From SHVO01 sp041905795 (GTDB lineage Bacteria > Pseudomonadota > Alphaproteobacteria > Rhodospirillales > Rhodospirillaceae), in assembly GCA_041905795.1 (NCBI GenBank), contig JAYRKL010000003.1, positions 62,001-126,000 on the forward strand: a stretch of 64,000 nt of DNA. Direction: 5' to 3'. The position numbers and the translations under genes are program-made. This document shows positions 35,214 through 43,299 of this stretch, piece after piece. The notes below the pieces were generated by a model, which was not told where the DNA came from, ran no database searches, and saw nothing but the letters and a program-made list of their open reading frames with translations. How positions within the stretch are numbered: the stretch's first letter is position 1; the number at the start of each line of letters is the position of its first letter.

Positions 35214-36854
35214 TCAAGGGTAACCGATCTCGGGATCGGCCTCGGCGGTCAGGGGTCTCCCGGTCATGCTCAAAGCCACCGCTTCGGCGATGCGGATGCC
35301 GTCGACGCCGGCGGAAAGGATGCCGCCGGCATAACCGGCGCCTTCACCCGCCGGAAACAGCCCCGGCGTATTGAGGCTTTGCAGCGCTTGGTTGCGCTTG
35401 ATGCGGAGCGGCGCGGAGGTGCGGGATTCCACCGCGGTCATCACCGCATCGTCCATGGCGTAACCCTTGATCTGGCGATCGAAGGCGGGGATGGCCTCGC
35501 GGATGGCGGCAACCGCATAGTCCGGCAGGCACCGGCTAAGATCCGTGGGCAACACACCGGGCCGGTAGGATGAGAGTACGTTCTCGAAGCCCGTACTGGG
35601 GCGGCCCGCCAGGAAATCGCCGATGCGCTGTCCCGGCGCGTCATACGTGCCGCCGCCGGCCTTGAACGCCTGTTCCTCCCAGTGACGCTGGAAGGCGATG
35701 CCCGCCAGCGGGTGGCCGGGATAATCCTGCTCCGGCGTGACGCCGACGACGATGCCGCTGTTGGCGTTGCGTTCGGCGCGGGAGTACTGGCTCATGCCGT
35801 TGGTGACGACGCGCCCCGGCTCGGACGTGGCCGCCACCACCGTGCCGCCGGGGCACATGCAGAAGCTGTAGACCGAGCGGCCGTTGGAGGCGTGGTGCAC
35901 CAGTTTGTAGTCGGCGGCGCCCAGGAGCGGGTGGCCGGCGAACTTGCCGAAGCGGCAGCGGTCGATCAGCGACTGCGGATGCTCGATGCGCACGCCGATC
36001 GAGAACGGCTTGGCCTCGATATAGACGCCGGCGTCATGGAGCATCTCGAAGGTCTCGCGGGCGCTGTGGCCGACCGCGAGCACCACATGGTCGGTGTCGA
36101 TGCGCGACCCATCGGCCAGCAGCACGCCGCGCACGCCGTGATCGGGGCCGAGGTCGAGGCCGGTGACCTTGGCCTGGAACCGTACGTCCCCGCCCAGGGC
36201 TTCGATAGCGGCACGGATGTTTTCCACCATGCTCACCAGGCGGAAGGTGCCGATATGCGGCTTGCTGACGTAGAGTATCTCGTCGGGCGCGCCGGCCTTG
36301 ACGAATTCGGTCAGCACCTTGCGGCCGCGGTGGCCGGGATCCTTGATCTGGCTGTGGAGCTTGCCGTCGGAGAAGGTGCCGGCGCCGCCTTCGCCGAACT
36401 GCACGTTGGAGTCCGGGTTGAGTTCGCGCTTTCGCCAGAATGCAAATGTGTCCGCCGTGCGCTCGCGCACGATCTTGCCGCGCTCCAGCACGATGGGTTT
36501 GAAGCCCATCTGGGCCAGGATCAGGCCGGCGAACATGCCGCACGGCCCCATGCCGATCACAACCGGGCGATGTTTAAGAGTCGCCGGCGCCTGGGCGACG
36601 AAGCGGTAGCTGGTGTCGGGGGTCGGGACCACCCCCTTGATCCGGCGCTTGAGCAGGCCGGCTTCACCCTCGACCTCGGCGTCGATGGTGTAGATCAGGG
36701 AGATCTGGTTCGTGCGCCGCGCATCATAGCCGCGCCGGAAGACGGTATAGGCTTTCAGCGCGCCCGGCTTCACGGAGAGGCGCTTGAGGATGGCCTTTTT
36801 CAAGGCGTCCGCGGGATGGTCCAGGGGCAGTTTGATCTCGGTGAGGCGCAGCAT
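35214..36854 (-). CDS. FAD-dependent dehydrogenase (COG2509-like)
   Basis: A 546-aa flavoprotein. The N-terminal 95 residues form a family-specific domain (RLTEIKLPLDHPADALKKAI). The FAD dinucleotide fold follows with VVIGMGPCGMFAGLILAQMG and VLERGKIVRER. VQFGEGGAGTFSDGKLHSQ, VLAVGHSARETFEML and FPAGEGAGYAGGILSAGVDG are hallmark blocks. Cysteines in YSFCMCPGG could matter for redox work. Its physiological substrate is unknown. No signal peptide or membrane segment is seen. Confidence 0.88.
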   Translation of the reverse strand: MLRLTEIKLPLDHPADALKKAILKRLSVKPGALKAYTVFRRGYDARRTNQISLIYTIDAEVEGEAGLLKRRIKGVVPTPDTSYRFVAQAPATLKHRPVVIGMGPCGMFAGLILAQMGFKPIVLERGKIVRERTADTFAFWRKRELNPDSNVQFGEGGAGTFSDGKLHSQIKDPGHRGRKVLTEFVKAGAPDEILYVSKPHIGTFRLVSMVENIRAAIEALGGDVRFQAKVTGLDLGPDHGVRGVLLADGSRIDTDHVVLAVGHSARETFEMLHDAGVYIEAKPFSIGVRIEHPQSLIDRCRFGKFAGHPLLGAADYKLVHHASNGRSVYSFCMCPGGTVVAATSEPGRVVTNGMSQYSRAERNANSGIVVGVTPEQDYPGHPLAGIAFQRHWEEQAFKAGGGTYDAPGQRIGDFLAGRPSTGFENVLSSYRPGVLPTDLSRCLPDYAVAAIREAIPAFDRQIKGYAMDDAVMTAVESRTSAPLRIKRNQALQSLNTPGLFPAGEGAGYAGGILSAGVDGIRIAEAVALSMTGRPLTAEADPEIGYP

Positions 36855-36884
36855 AAGGCCTTAAATAATAGGCCGGGGCGCGGT

Positions 36885-36913
36885 TTGACAGCCCTAACCG
36901 CCTCTCCTAGGAT
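36885..36913 (+). promoter_or_regulatory. Strong sigma-70-type promoter for the ABC exporter
   Basis: A perfect -35 box TTGACA (36885-36890), a 17-base spacer and -10 box TAGGAT (36908-36913). Transcription should start near 36920, so the RNA would open about 13 bases before a large palindromic hairpin. Confidence 0.65.
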
Positions 36914-36932
36914 TCCGGTCCTATCTGCGCAT

Positions 36933-36964
36933 AAAGCCCCGCCGGCGCCGGCGGGGCTTTTGCT
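36933..36964 (+). terminator. Terminator-like palindrome between promoter and start codon (possible attenuator)
   Basis: A 28-base perfect palindrome (36933-36960; half-site AAAGCCCCGCCGGC) is followed by TTTTGC. It sits about 20 bases after the predicted transcription start and 15 bases before ATG 36976. It could act as an attenuator, a protein-binding site or an insulator against read-through. Confidence 0.6.
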
Positions 36965-36975
36965 TCGGTGCCGTC

Positions 36976-38820
36976 ATGTTCAGGTTTTTCGAGACACGGC
37001 TGAACACCACCCGGGAGTCGCCCGACGCGCCGCCGCCGGCGGGCGCGGCGGCGTTCTATTGGCACTATGCGCGCCAGGCCAAGGGACTGTTGGCGGCGCT
37101 GTTCTTCGCCGGCGCCATGGCGGCGCTGCTCGATCTCCTGATCCCCTTGTTCATCGGCCGGGTGGTGACCCTGGTGTCCACCCACACGCCGGAAGAGGTA
37201 TTCCGCGACTACGGCTGGCAGCTCGCGGGCATGGCGGGGATCCAGCTGTTGTTCCGCCCCGGACTGATCTTCTTCAACAACCTGATCACCAACCAGGCCA
37301 TCGCCGCCAATCTCACCAATATGGTGCGCTGGCAAAGCCACTGGCATGTCGTGCGCCAGGGGTGGAGCTTTTTCCAGAGCGACTTCGCCGGGCGCATCGC
37401 CAACCGCATCATGCAGACCGGCCCCTCATTGCGGGACAGCATCGTCGCTTCCACCAACGCGGTCTGGTACATCACCGTCTACGGCGGCAGCGCCATCGCC
37501 GTGCTGCTGAACGTGGACGCGCGGCTGACCATCCCGATCGTGGCGTGGTTCTGCGCCTACCTCGTCATGCTGCGGTTCTTCGTGCCGCGGCTGCGCGACC
37601 GCTCCAAGGCCTTGTCCGAGGTGCGCTCCAACCTCACCGGACGCATCGTCGATAGCTACACCAACATCCTGACCGTCAAGCTGTTCGCCAAGCCCCGGGA
37701 CGAAGACGACTTCGTGCGCGAAACCCTGGACGAACACAGCGCCACCTACCACCGCCAGCTGCGCATGATGACCCTGTTCACCCTGGTCTTAAGCATCATG
37801 AACGCCTCCATGGTGGTGGGCATGGGCGCGCTCGGCGTGGTGTTGTGGTCGCGCGGCGAGATCACCGTCGGCATCGTCGCCATGGCGCTGCCGTTGGCGT
37901 GGCAGATCCAGGCCATGTCCGGCTGGGTGGCCATGAACATCACCAGCATATTCGAAAACGTCGGCACGGTGCTGGACGGCATGAAATCCATCGCCACGCC
38001 GCGCAGCATGCGCGACCGCGCCGACGCAAAACCGCTGGAGATGCGCGCGGGCGGGATCCGTTTCGAGGATGTCTCGTTCGGATACGGTTCGGCCAAGGGC
38101 GTGCTGCACGACATCGACTTGGTCATCGAACCCGGCGAGCGCATCGGCCTGGTGGGGCCGTCGGGCGCCGGCAAGTCCACCATGGTCAACCTGCTGCTGC
38201 GGTTCTTCGACGTCGACGCGGGGCGCATTCTCATCGACGGCCAGGACATCGCCGGCCTGACGCAGGATTCCCTGCGGGCGCAGATCGCCATGGTGACCCA
38301 GGACACCTCGCTCCTGCACCGCTCGATCCGGGAAAACATCCGCTACGGCCGGCCCCGCGCCACCGAGGACGAGGTCCGCGCCGCCGCCGCGCAGGCCCAC
38401 GCCTTGGAGTTCATCGAGGGGCTGGAGGACTGGCAGGGCCGCAAGGGCTTCGACGCCCAGGTGGGCGAACGCGGCGTGAAGCTGTCCGGCGGTCAAAGAC
38501 AACGCGTGGCGCTGGCGCGCGTCATCCTCAAGAATGCCCCGATCCTGGTCCTGGACGAGGCCACCTCGGCGCTGGACTCGGAAGTCGAGGCCGCCATCCA
38601 GGAACAGCTCGGCACCCTGATGGAGGGCCGCACCGTGATCGCCATCGCCCACCGCCTGTCGACGATTTCACGCATGGACCGGCTGGTGGTCATGGACCAG
38701 GGCCGTATTGTCGAGACCGGCAGCCATGTCGACCTGCTGGCCAAGGACGGTATCTACGCCCGCCTGTGGCAGCGGCAGTCGGGCGGCTTCGAAGACCCCA
38801 AGCGCAGGCTCAGCATTTAA
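36976..38820 (+). CDS. ABC transporter, fused membrane and ATPase domains (exporter type)
   Basis: A 614-aa half-transporter. The membrane domain covers about residues 30-335 with six helices. The ATPase has Walker A GPSGAGKST, Q-loop MVTQDTSLLHRSI, signature LSGGQRQRVALARV, Walker B PILVLDEATSALD and switch His in IAIAHRLSTIS. It should work as a homodimeric exporter of lipid, drug or peptide; the substrate is unknown. No good ribosome-binding site is visible before the ATG. Its end overlaps the convergent flavoprotein gene by 11 bases. Confidence 0.92.
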   Translation: MFRFFETRLNTTRESPDAPPPAGAAAFYWHYARQAKGLLAALFFAGAMAALLDLLIPLFIGRVVTLVSTHTPEEVFRDYGWQLAGMAGIQLLFRPGLIFFNNLITNQAIAANLTNMVRWQSHWHVVRQGWSFFQSDFAGRIANRIMQTGPSLRDSIVASTNAVWYITVYGGSAIAVLLNVDARLTIPIVAWFCAYLVMLRFFVPRLRDRSKALSEVRSNLTGRIVDSYTNILTVKLFAKPRDEDDFVRETLDEHSATYHRQLRMMTLFTLVLSIMNASMVVGMGALGVVLWSRGEITVGIVAMALPLAWQIQAMSGWVAMNITSIFENVGTVLDGMKSIATPRSMRDRADAKPLEMRAGGIRFEDVSFGYGSAKGVLHDIDLVIEPGERIGLVGPSGAGKSTMVNLLLRFFDVDAGRILIDGQDIAGLTQDSLRAQIAMVTQDTSLLHRSIRENIRYGRPRATEDEVRAAAAQAHALEFIEGLEDWQGRKGFDAQVGERGVKLSGGQRQRVALARVILKNAPILVLDEATSALDSEVEAAIQEQLGTLMEGRTVIAIAHRLSTISRMDRLVVMDQGRIVETGSHVDLLAKDGIYARLWQRQSGGFEDPKRRLSI

Positions 38821-40021
38821 GCCATCGCAGGACGCCTGCGGCGGCGGCGCGGCCGGTGGCGAAACAGGCGGTGAGCAGATAACCGCCGGTGGGCGCTTCC
38901 CAGTCCAGCATTTCGCCGGCGCAGAACACGCCGGGCATGGCGCGCAGCATCAGGTTCTCGTCCAGGCTTTCAAAACGCACGCCGCCGGCGGTGCTGATGA
39001 CCTCGGCCACCGGACGCGGCGCCTTGAGACGCACCGGCAAGGCCTTGATCGCGGCCGCGAGGCGTTGCGGCGACGCCATGTCTTCGGCCGTCAGCATTTC
39101 CCGCAGCAGGCCTGCTTTCACGCCCTCGATGCCGGCGCTTTTGCGCAGATGGGTGGCGAGCGAGGTCTTGCCGCGCGGGCGCGTGACCGCCGCGGCGACC
39201 TCGTCCCCAGTCATGCCGGGTGCGAGATCGAGCATCAACGCCGCCTGCCCGCGCCGCTCGATCTCGCCGCGCAACGGCGCGGACAAGGCGTAGACCAGTC
39301 CGCCTTCGAGGCCGGTCTCGGTGACCACGCATTCGCCGCGCTGGCGCGGCCCGCCCTCGACCCACCCGGCGACGGCTTTCACCGGTGCGCCGGCAAAGCG
39401 TTCGCGGAAATGATCGCTCCAGCCCACGTCGAAACCGCAGTTGGCGGGCTTGAGCGGCGCGACCTCCGCCCCCGCCGCCTGCAGCGGTGCGACCCAGGCG
39501 CCGTCGGAGCCCAGCGACGGCCAGCTGGCGCCGCCCAACGCCAGGATCGCCGCGTCGGCGGCCGCAGCGATGCGGCCATCGGGTGTGTCGAAGGCCAGCG
39601 CGGCGCCCTGCCATCCGCGCCAGCGGTGGCGGGTATGGAACCGCACCCCCGCTTTCCTGAGCGCCCTGATCCAGGACCGCAGCAGCGGCGCCGCCTTCAT
39701 CTCGGCGGGGAAAACACGGCCCGAGGTGCCGACGAAGGTGGCTACGCCGAGTTTCTCCGCCCACGCGCGCAGGGCGCTTGGATCGAAGGCCCGCACCATC
39801 GGCGCGAGGATGCCTTCCCGCGCGCCGTAGCGGCCGAGGAAGCGCTCAAAGGGTTCGTTGTGGGTGAGGTTGAGCCCGCCCTTCCCGGCCATCAGGAACT
39901 TGCGCCCCACCGACGGCATGGCGTCATAGACGACGACAGCCAGGCCCGGCGTCCGGGTCAGCGCTTCCGCCGCCGCCAGGCCGGCCGGCCCGCCGCCAAT
40001 GATTGCGATTGTCTTGGTCAC
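38810..40021 (-). CDS. Flavoprotein of the BaiN/HI0933 family (PP_4765-like)
   Basis: A 403-aa FAD protein. The N-terminal Rossmann motif is AIIGGGPAGLAAAEAL, followed by the family's GRKFLMAGKGGLNLTHNEP and SGRVFPAEMKAAPLLRSW. ILALGGASWPSLGSDGAWV and the C-terminal GVFCAGEMLDWEAPTGGYLL complete the HI0933-like pattern. Members are poorly characterised oxidoreductases. It is soluble, with no signal peptide. It diverges from the methyltransferase gene with 76 bases between. Confidence 0.88.
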   Translation of the reverse strand: MTKTIAIIGGGPAGLAAAEALTRTPGLAVVVYDAMPSVGRKFLMAGKGGLNLTHNEPFERFLGRYGAREGILAPMVRAFDPSALRAWAEKLGVATFVGTSGRVFPAEMKAAPLLRSWIRALRKAGVRFHTRHRWRGWQGAALAFDTPDGRIAAAADAAILALGGASWPSLGSDGAWVAPLQAAGAEVAPLKPANCGFDVGWSDHFRERFAGAPVKAVAGWVEGGPRQRGECVVTETGLEGGLVYALSAPLRGEIERRGQAALMLDLAPGMTGDEVAAAVTRPRGKTSLATHLRKSAGIEGVKAGLLREMLTAEDMASPQRLAAAIKALPVRLKAPRPVAEVISTAGGVRFESLDENLMLRAMPGVFCAGEMLDWEAPTGGYLLTACFATGRAAAAGVLRWLKC

Positions 40022-40050
40022 TTTCAGATCACGCCGCGTTTGGGCCCCAT

Positions 40051-40079
40051 TTGTCGAAGGCCGATTCCTCGTTTATAGG
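40051..40079 (+). promoter_or_regulatory. Probable sigma-70-type promoter for the methyltransferase gene
   Basis: TTGTCG, a 17-base spacer, then TATAGG, placed 19 bases before the start codon. The spacing is ideal and the boxes are near-consensus. The transcript would have a very short leader containing GCGAGGAAAATC. Confidence 0.5.
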
Positions 40080-40097
40080 ATATCCGCGAGGAAAATC

Positions 40098-40865
40098 ATG
40101 ACCAACTTCACCGCCCACAACATCCGCTTCGCCGACGGCTCGGTCACCATGCCCGAGCAGAACCACCTGCTGGCGGACGTGCCCTGGTGCGGCGGCACCA
40201 AGCGCCTGCTCAATATGATCTACGGCGGCGCTCCCGCCGGAAAGCGCATCGCCGACCTGGGCTGCCTGGAAGGCGGCTACGCCCTGGAGTTCGCGCGCAT
40301 GGGCATGGACGCCTTCGGCATCGAGGTGCGCCAGTCCAATTTCGACAACTGCCTGGAAGTGAAGCGCCGCGCCGGCCTCGCCAACCTGGATTTCGCCAAG
40401 GACGACGTCCTCAACCTGCCCAAATACGGCATGTTCGACGTGATCTTCTGCTGCGGCCTGCTCTACCACCTCGATAACCCGCGCGCTTTCATCAAGATGA
40501 TGGGACAGCAGGCCCGCGACGCCGTGATCGTCAACACCCACTACGCGCCTTGGGACTGGCACCCCAAGTCGGTGTTCACGCTCTCGGCCATCGAGCAAAA
40601 CGAAGGCCTGCCCGGCCGCTGGTATTTCGAACACGACATCGCCGGCGACACCGCGGCGCTGGAAAAGCTGAAGTGGGCGTCGTGGGAGAATCAGCGCAGC
40701 TTCTGGCCGGTGAAAGAGGCCCTGCTGCAAGCCATCGCCGAGGCCGGATTCAACGTGGTGCTGGAGCAGTACGACATCCTGGGCGACATCCTCGGCAACG
40801 GCACCAGCGACGAGACCATCTCCAACCACCGCGGCGTGTTCGTCGGCATCCGCACCAAGGCGTAG
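40098..40865 (+). CDS. Class I SAM-dependent methyltransferase
   Basis: A 255-aa methyltransferase. The SAM-binding motif I is IADLGCLEGGYALEFARMG, followed by the acidic residue in FGIEVRQSN, then DVLNLPKYGMFDVIFCCGLL and YHLDNPRAFIKMM as motifs II/III. The substrate is unknown. An upstream open frame exists to 39999, but ATG 40098 has GAGGAAAATC and a promoter just before it. It is a single gene, not in an operon. Confidence 0.87.
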   Translation: MTNFTAHNIRFADGSVTMPEQNHLLADVPWCGGTKRLLNMIYGGAPAGKRIADLGCLEGGYALEFARMGMDAFGIEVRQSNFDNCLEVKRRAGLANLDFAKDDVLNLPKYGMFDVIFCCGLLYHLDNPRAFIKMMGQQARDAVIVNTHYAPWDWHPKSVFTLSAIEQNEGLPGRWYFEHDIAGDTAALEKLKWASWENQRSFWPVKEALLQAIAEAGFNVVLEQYDILGDILGNGTSDETISNHRGVFVGIRTKA

Positions 40866-41006
40866 GTCATACCGCCTTGAATTTGCGCCCGGCGAACAGG
40901 GCCAGTCGAACGGGGCCAACCGCGACAGGGGCCGGAAAGGCAATGGCCGGGCCGCCGCGCAGCCGCTAGAGTACCGGCCGCACAACCATTTCCGGGGAGG
41001 ATCTCG

Positions 41007-42230
41007 ATGCGCACCGCCACCATCTCAACCGCTCTGACCCTTGCCGCGAGCCTGCTCGCGAGCACCGCCGCCACCGCCGCCGTGACCGCCTTCGAGGGCG
41101 CGCGCGTGATCGTCGGCGACGGCAAGGTGATCGACAACGGCACCGTGGTGGTGGATGGCGCCAAGATCACGGCCGTGGGTGCTGCGAATACCGTGCAGGT
41201 GCCGGCGGGCGCCGTGCGCGTCAATCTCGCGGGCAAGACCCTGATGCCGGCGATTATCAACACCCACACCCACCCCAGCGACACCCGCGACGCGCTGATC
41301 AAGGACCTGAAGCAGTACGCCTATTACGGCGTCAGCGCGGTGCTCTCCATGGGCGCCACCGACGGCTGGAACCTCTTGAATATGCGCGGCGAGGTCATCC
41401 CCGGCGCGGCGCGGTTCGAATCCGCCGGGCGCGGCATCACCCGGCCCGAGGAAGGCCGCACCACCGTGCCGATCTGGGTGAACACCGAGGCCGAGGCCCG
41501 CAAGGCCGTGGATGACAACGCCGACAAGAAAGTCGACATCGTCAAGCTGTGGGTCGACGACCGCGACGGCAAGTATCAGAAGCTGACCCCGCCGCTCTAC
41601 GGCGCCGCCATCGACGAAGCCCACAAGAAGGGCTTGCGCGCCAGCGCCCATATCTTCAACCTCGACGACGCCAAGGGTCTGTTGAAGGCGAACCTCGACG
41701 CTTTTGCCCATAGCGTGCGCGACAAGGACGTGGACGACGAGATCATGGTCCTGCTCAAGGCCCGGCCGAATTTCGTCCTCAATCCGAACCTGGGCGCGCG
41801 CGGCGTCAAGACCGACCTGTCGTGGCTGAAGGCGAGCCAGCCCGCCGACGAGTACCAGAAGATCGAGGCCGCCAATGTCGACAACCCCAAGACCAACGCC
41901 GCTTACGGCATCCAGGCGCGCAATCTGGCCAAGATGAACGCCGCCGGCGTCAAGATCGTGCTCGGCACCGACGGCAACGTCCCCTGGTCGCACTTCGTGG
42001 AAATGGAAGACATGGTGGCGGGCGGCATGACCCCCGCCCAGGTGATCGCCGCCTCCACCAAGTCGGCGGCGGAATTCATGCGCCTTCCCGACATGGGCAC
42101 GGTGGAAGCCGGCAAGAGCGCCGACCTCCTGATCCTGGACGCCAATCCGCTGGAGAATATTTCCAACGCCCATAAGATCAACGCAGTCTATCTGCGCGGC
42201 GCCGCGGTGGACCGCGGCAAGCTGCCGTAA
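41007..42230 (+). CDS. Exported metal-dependent amidohydrolase
   Basis: A 407-aa amidohydrolase-superfamily enzyme with a signal peptide (about 25 residues, cleavage near ATAAVT). The metal motif is His87-x-His89 in INTHTHPSD. Further likely ligands are Lys in DIVKLWVDD, His in RASAHIFN, His in DAFAHSVRD and Asp in LGTDGNVPW, in the usual order. The C-terminal GKSADLLILDANPLENI is typical of imidazolonepropionase/Xaa-Pro-like members. The substrate is a cyclic amide or peptide-like bond. It is first of six exported C-N hydrolases in the 41-51 kb region. Confidence 0.9.
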   Translation: MRTATISTALTLAASLLASTAATAAVTAFEGARVIVGDGKVIDNGTVVVDGAKITAVGAANTVQVPAGAVRVNLAGKTLMPAIINTHTHPSDTRDALIKDLKQYAYYGVSAVLSMGATDGWNLLNMRGEVIPGAARFESAGRGITRPEEGRTTVPIWVNTEAEARKAVDDNADKKVDIVKLWVDDRDGKYQKLTPPLYGAAIDEAHKKGLRASAHIFNLDDAKGLLKANLDAFAHSVRDKDVDDEIMVLLKARPNFVLNPNLGARGVKTDLSWLKASQPADEYQKIEAANVDNPKTNAAYGIQARNLAKMNAAGVKIVLGTDGNVPWSHFVEMEDMVAGGMTPAQVIAASTKSAAEFMRLPDMGTVEAGKSADLLILDANPLENISNAHKINAVYLRGAAVDRGKLP

Positions 42231-42252
42231 ACGGCTTTACACGGCCCAAATA

Positions 42253-42284
42253 AAAACGCCCCCGGACGTCTCCGGGGGCGTTTT
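42253..42284. terminator. Bidirectional intrinsic terminator
   Basis: A 14-bp stem (AAAACGCCCCCGGA / TCCGGGGGCGTTTT, four-base loop) has A- and T-tracts built into the arms. It separates the convergent amidohydrolase and creatininase-family genes. Confidence 0.9.
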
Positions 42285-42304
42285 CGTTTTGAGGGCGGCG
42301 CCGG

Positions 42305-43159
42305 TTATTTCTTCGGCGGGATGAAGCCGTTGATCTGCTTCACGGCGTAGTCGACCTTGAGGTCGAGCAGGCGCTTGCCGAGTTCCGGCGTGGAGCGCGT
42401 ACCGTCGCCGACGATGCCGTTCTTGACCGCTTTCGGATCGTCCATCTTCGGCTTGCCGTCGACAACCGGGATGCCGTGGGCGTTCTTCAACTCGTCCTTG
42501 CGGGTCCAGGTGCCGTCCTTGTCGAGGTACAGCATCAGCGACGTGTCGGAGAGGCCGCCGTGCATGCTGGCGGGGTAGCCTTCCTTCGCGGTCTGTTCAT
42601 CGAACGCGTTGTTGGCCGGCATGTAGACCTGGTCGCAATAGAACACATGCACGCCCTGGGCGCCGTATTTGTCGTCCAGCTTCTTGGCGACCTTGGCGTA
42701 GACGTTGGTGGGGCCGGCCTGGCCGCCGCCGTGGTCGCCCATCACCACCACGTTCTTGAAGCCGTTGGTGATGGTCTGTTCGGCGATGCGCTCCAAAACG
42801 CCTTCCAGGAGTTCATTGGTCAGGCCGATGGTGCCCGGCATCTCCGCGCTGGCCTGGTTGGGGGTGAACGGCAGCACCGGCATGGCGATGGCGTTGCCGA
42901 GCTTGATCGCGATGTCCTTGACGATCTCGCGGGCCATCAGGTTGTGGCCGCCATTGGCGTTCTGGGGCCCGCGCTGTTCCACGCCGCCGGTATAGATCAG
43001 CGCCGTGGTCTTGCCGGCGGCGAGCGCCGCCTTCACTTCCGGCCAGGTCATGGTCTCGAATTCGACCCGCGCCGGCGCCGCGGCCGCATAGGCACCGCCG
43101 CTCACCATCAGGGTCGACGCCAGCGCCAGAGCCGCGCCGGCCAAAAGGAATTTACGCAT
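42305..43159 (-). CDS. Exported creatininase-family protein with altered metal motif
   Basis: A 284-aa protein with a signal peptide (cleavage around GGAYAA). The creatininase fold is indicated by MTWPEVKAALAAGKTTALI, then GGVEQRGPQNANGGHN, VVVMGDHGGGQAGPTN and SMHGGLSDTSLML. The usual first metal motif E-Q-H-G-P-H reads Glu61-Gln-Arg63-Gly-Pro-Gln, and the position of the usual Asp is His72. Metal binding may therefore differ. ATG 43159 has GGGAGG seven bases upstream. It lies downstream of four amidase genes on the same strand but beyond a terminator. Confidence 0.85.
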   Translation of the reverse strand: MRKFLLAGAALALASTLMVSGGAYAAAAPARVEFETMTWPEVKAALAAGKTTALIYTGGVEQRGPQNANGGHNLMAREIVKDIAIKLGNAIAMPVLPFTPNQASAEMPGTIGLTNELLEGVLERIAEQTITNGFKNVVVMGDHGGGQAGPTNVYAKVAKKLDDKYGAQGVHVFYCDQVYMPANNAFDEQTAKEGYPASMHGGLSDTSLMLYLDKDGTWTRKDELKNAHGIPVVDGKPKMDDPKAVKNGIVGDGTRSTPELGKRLLDLKVDYAVKQINGFIPPKK

Positions 43160-43242
43160 CGAAGAGCCTCCCAAAAATTGTGTTCGGGAGACGATAGCGC
43201 AGCCCCGCGCGCACCGGCAAGGAAGGCCAAGCATACAAAAGC

Positions 43243-43275
43243 AAAAACCCCGGCGCCGAGAAAGCGCCGGGGTTT
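43243..43275 (-). terminator. Intrinsic terminator after amidase 1
   Basis: Arms AAACCCCGGCGC / GCGCCGGGGTTT with a seven-base loop. Read on the minus strand it is followed by T5. It lies 25 bases after the amidase 1 stop and isolates that gene from the creatininase-family gene. Confidence 0.85.
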
Positions 43276-43299
43276 GAGATATTTTACGGTCCTTCGGCC

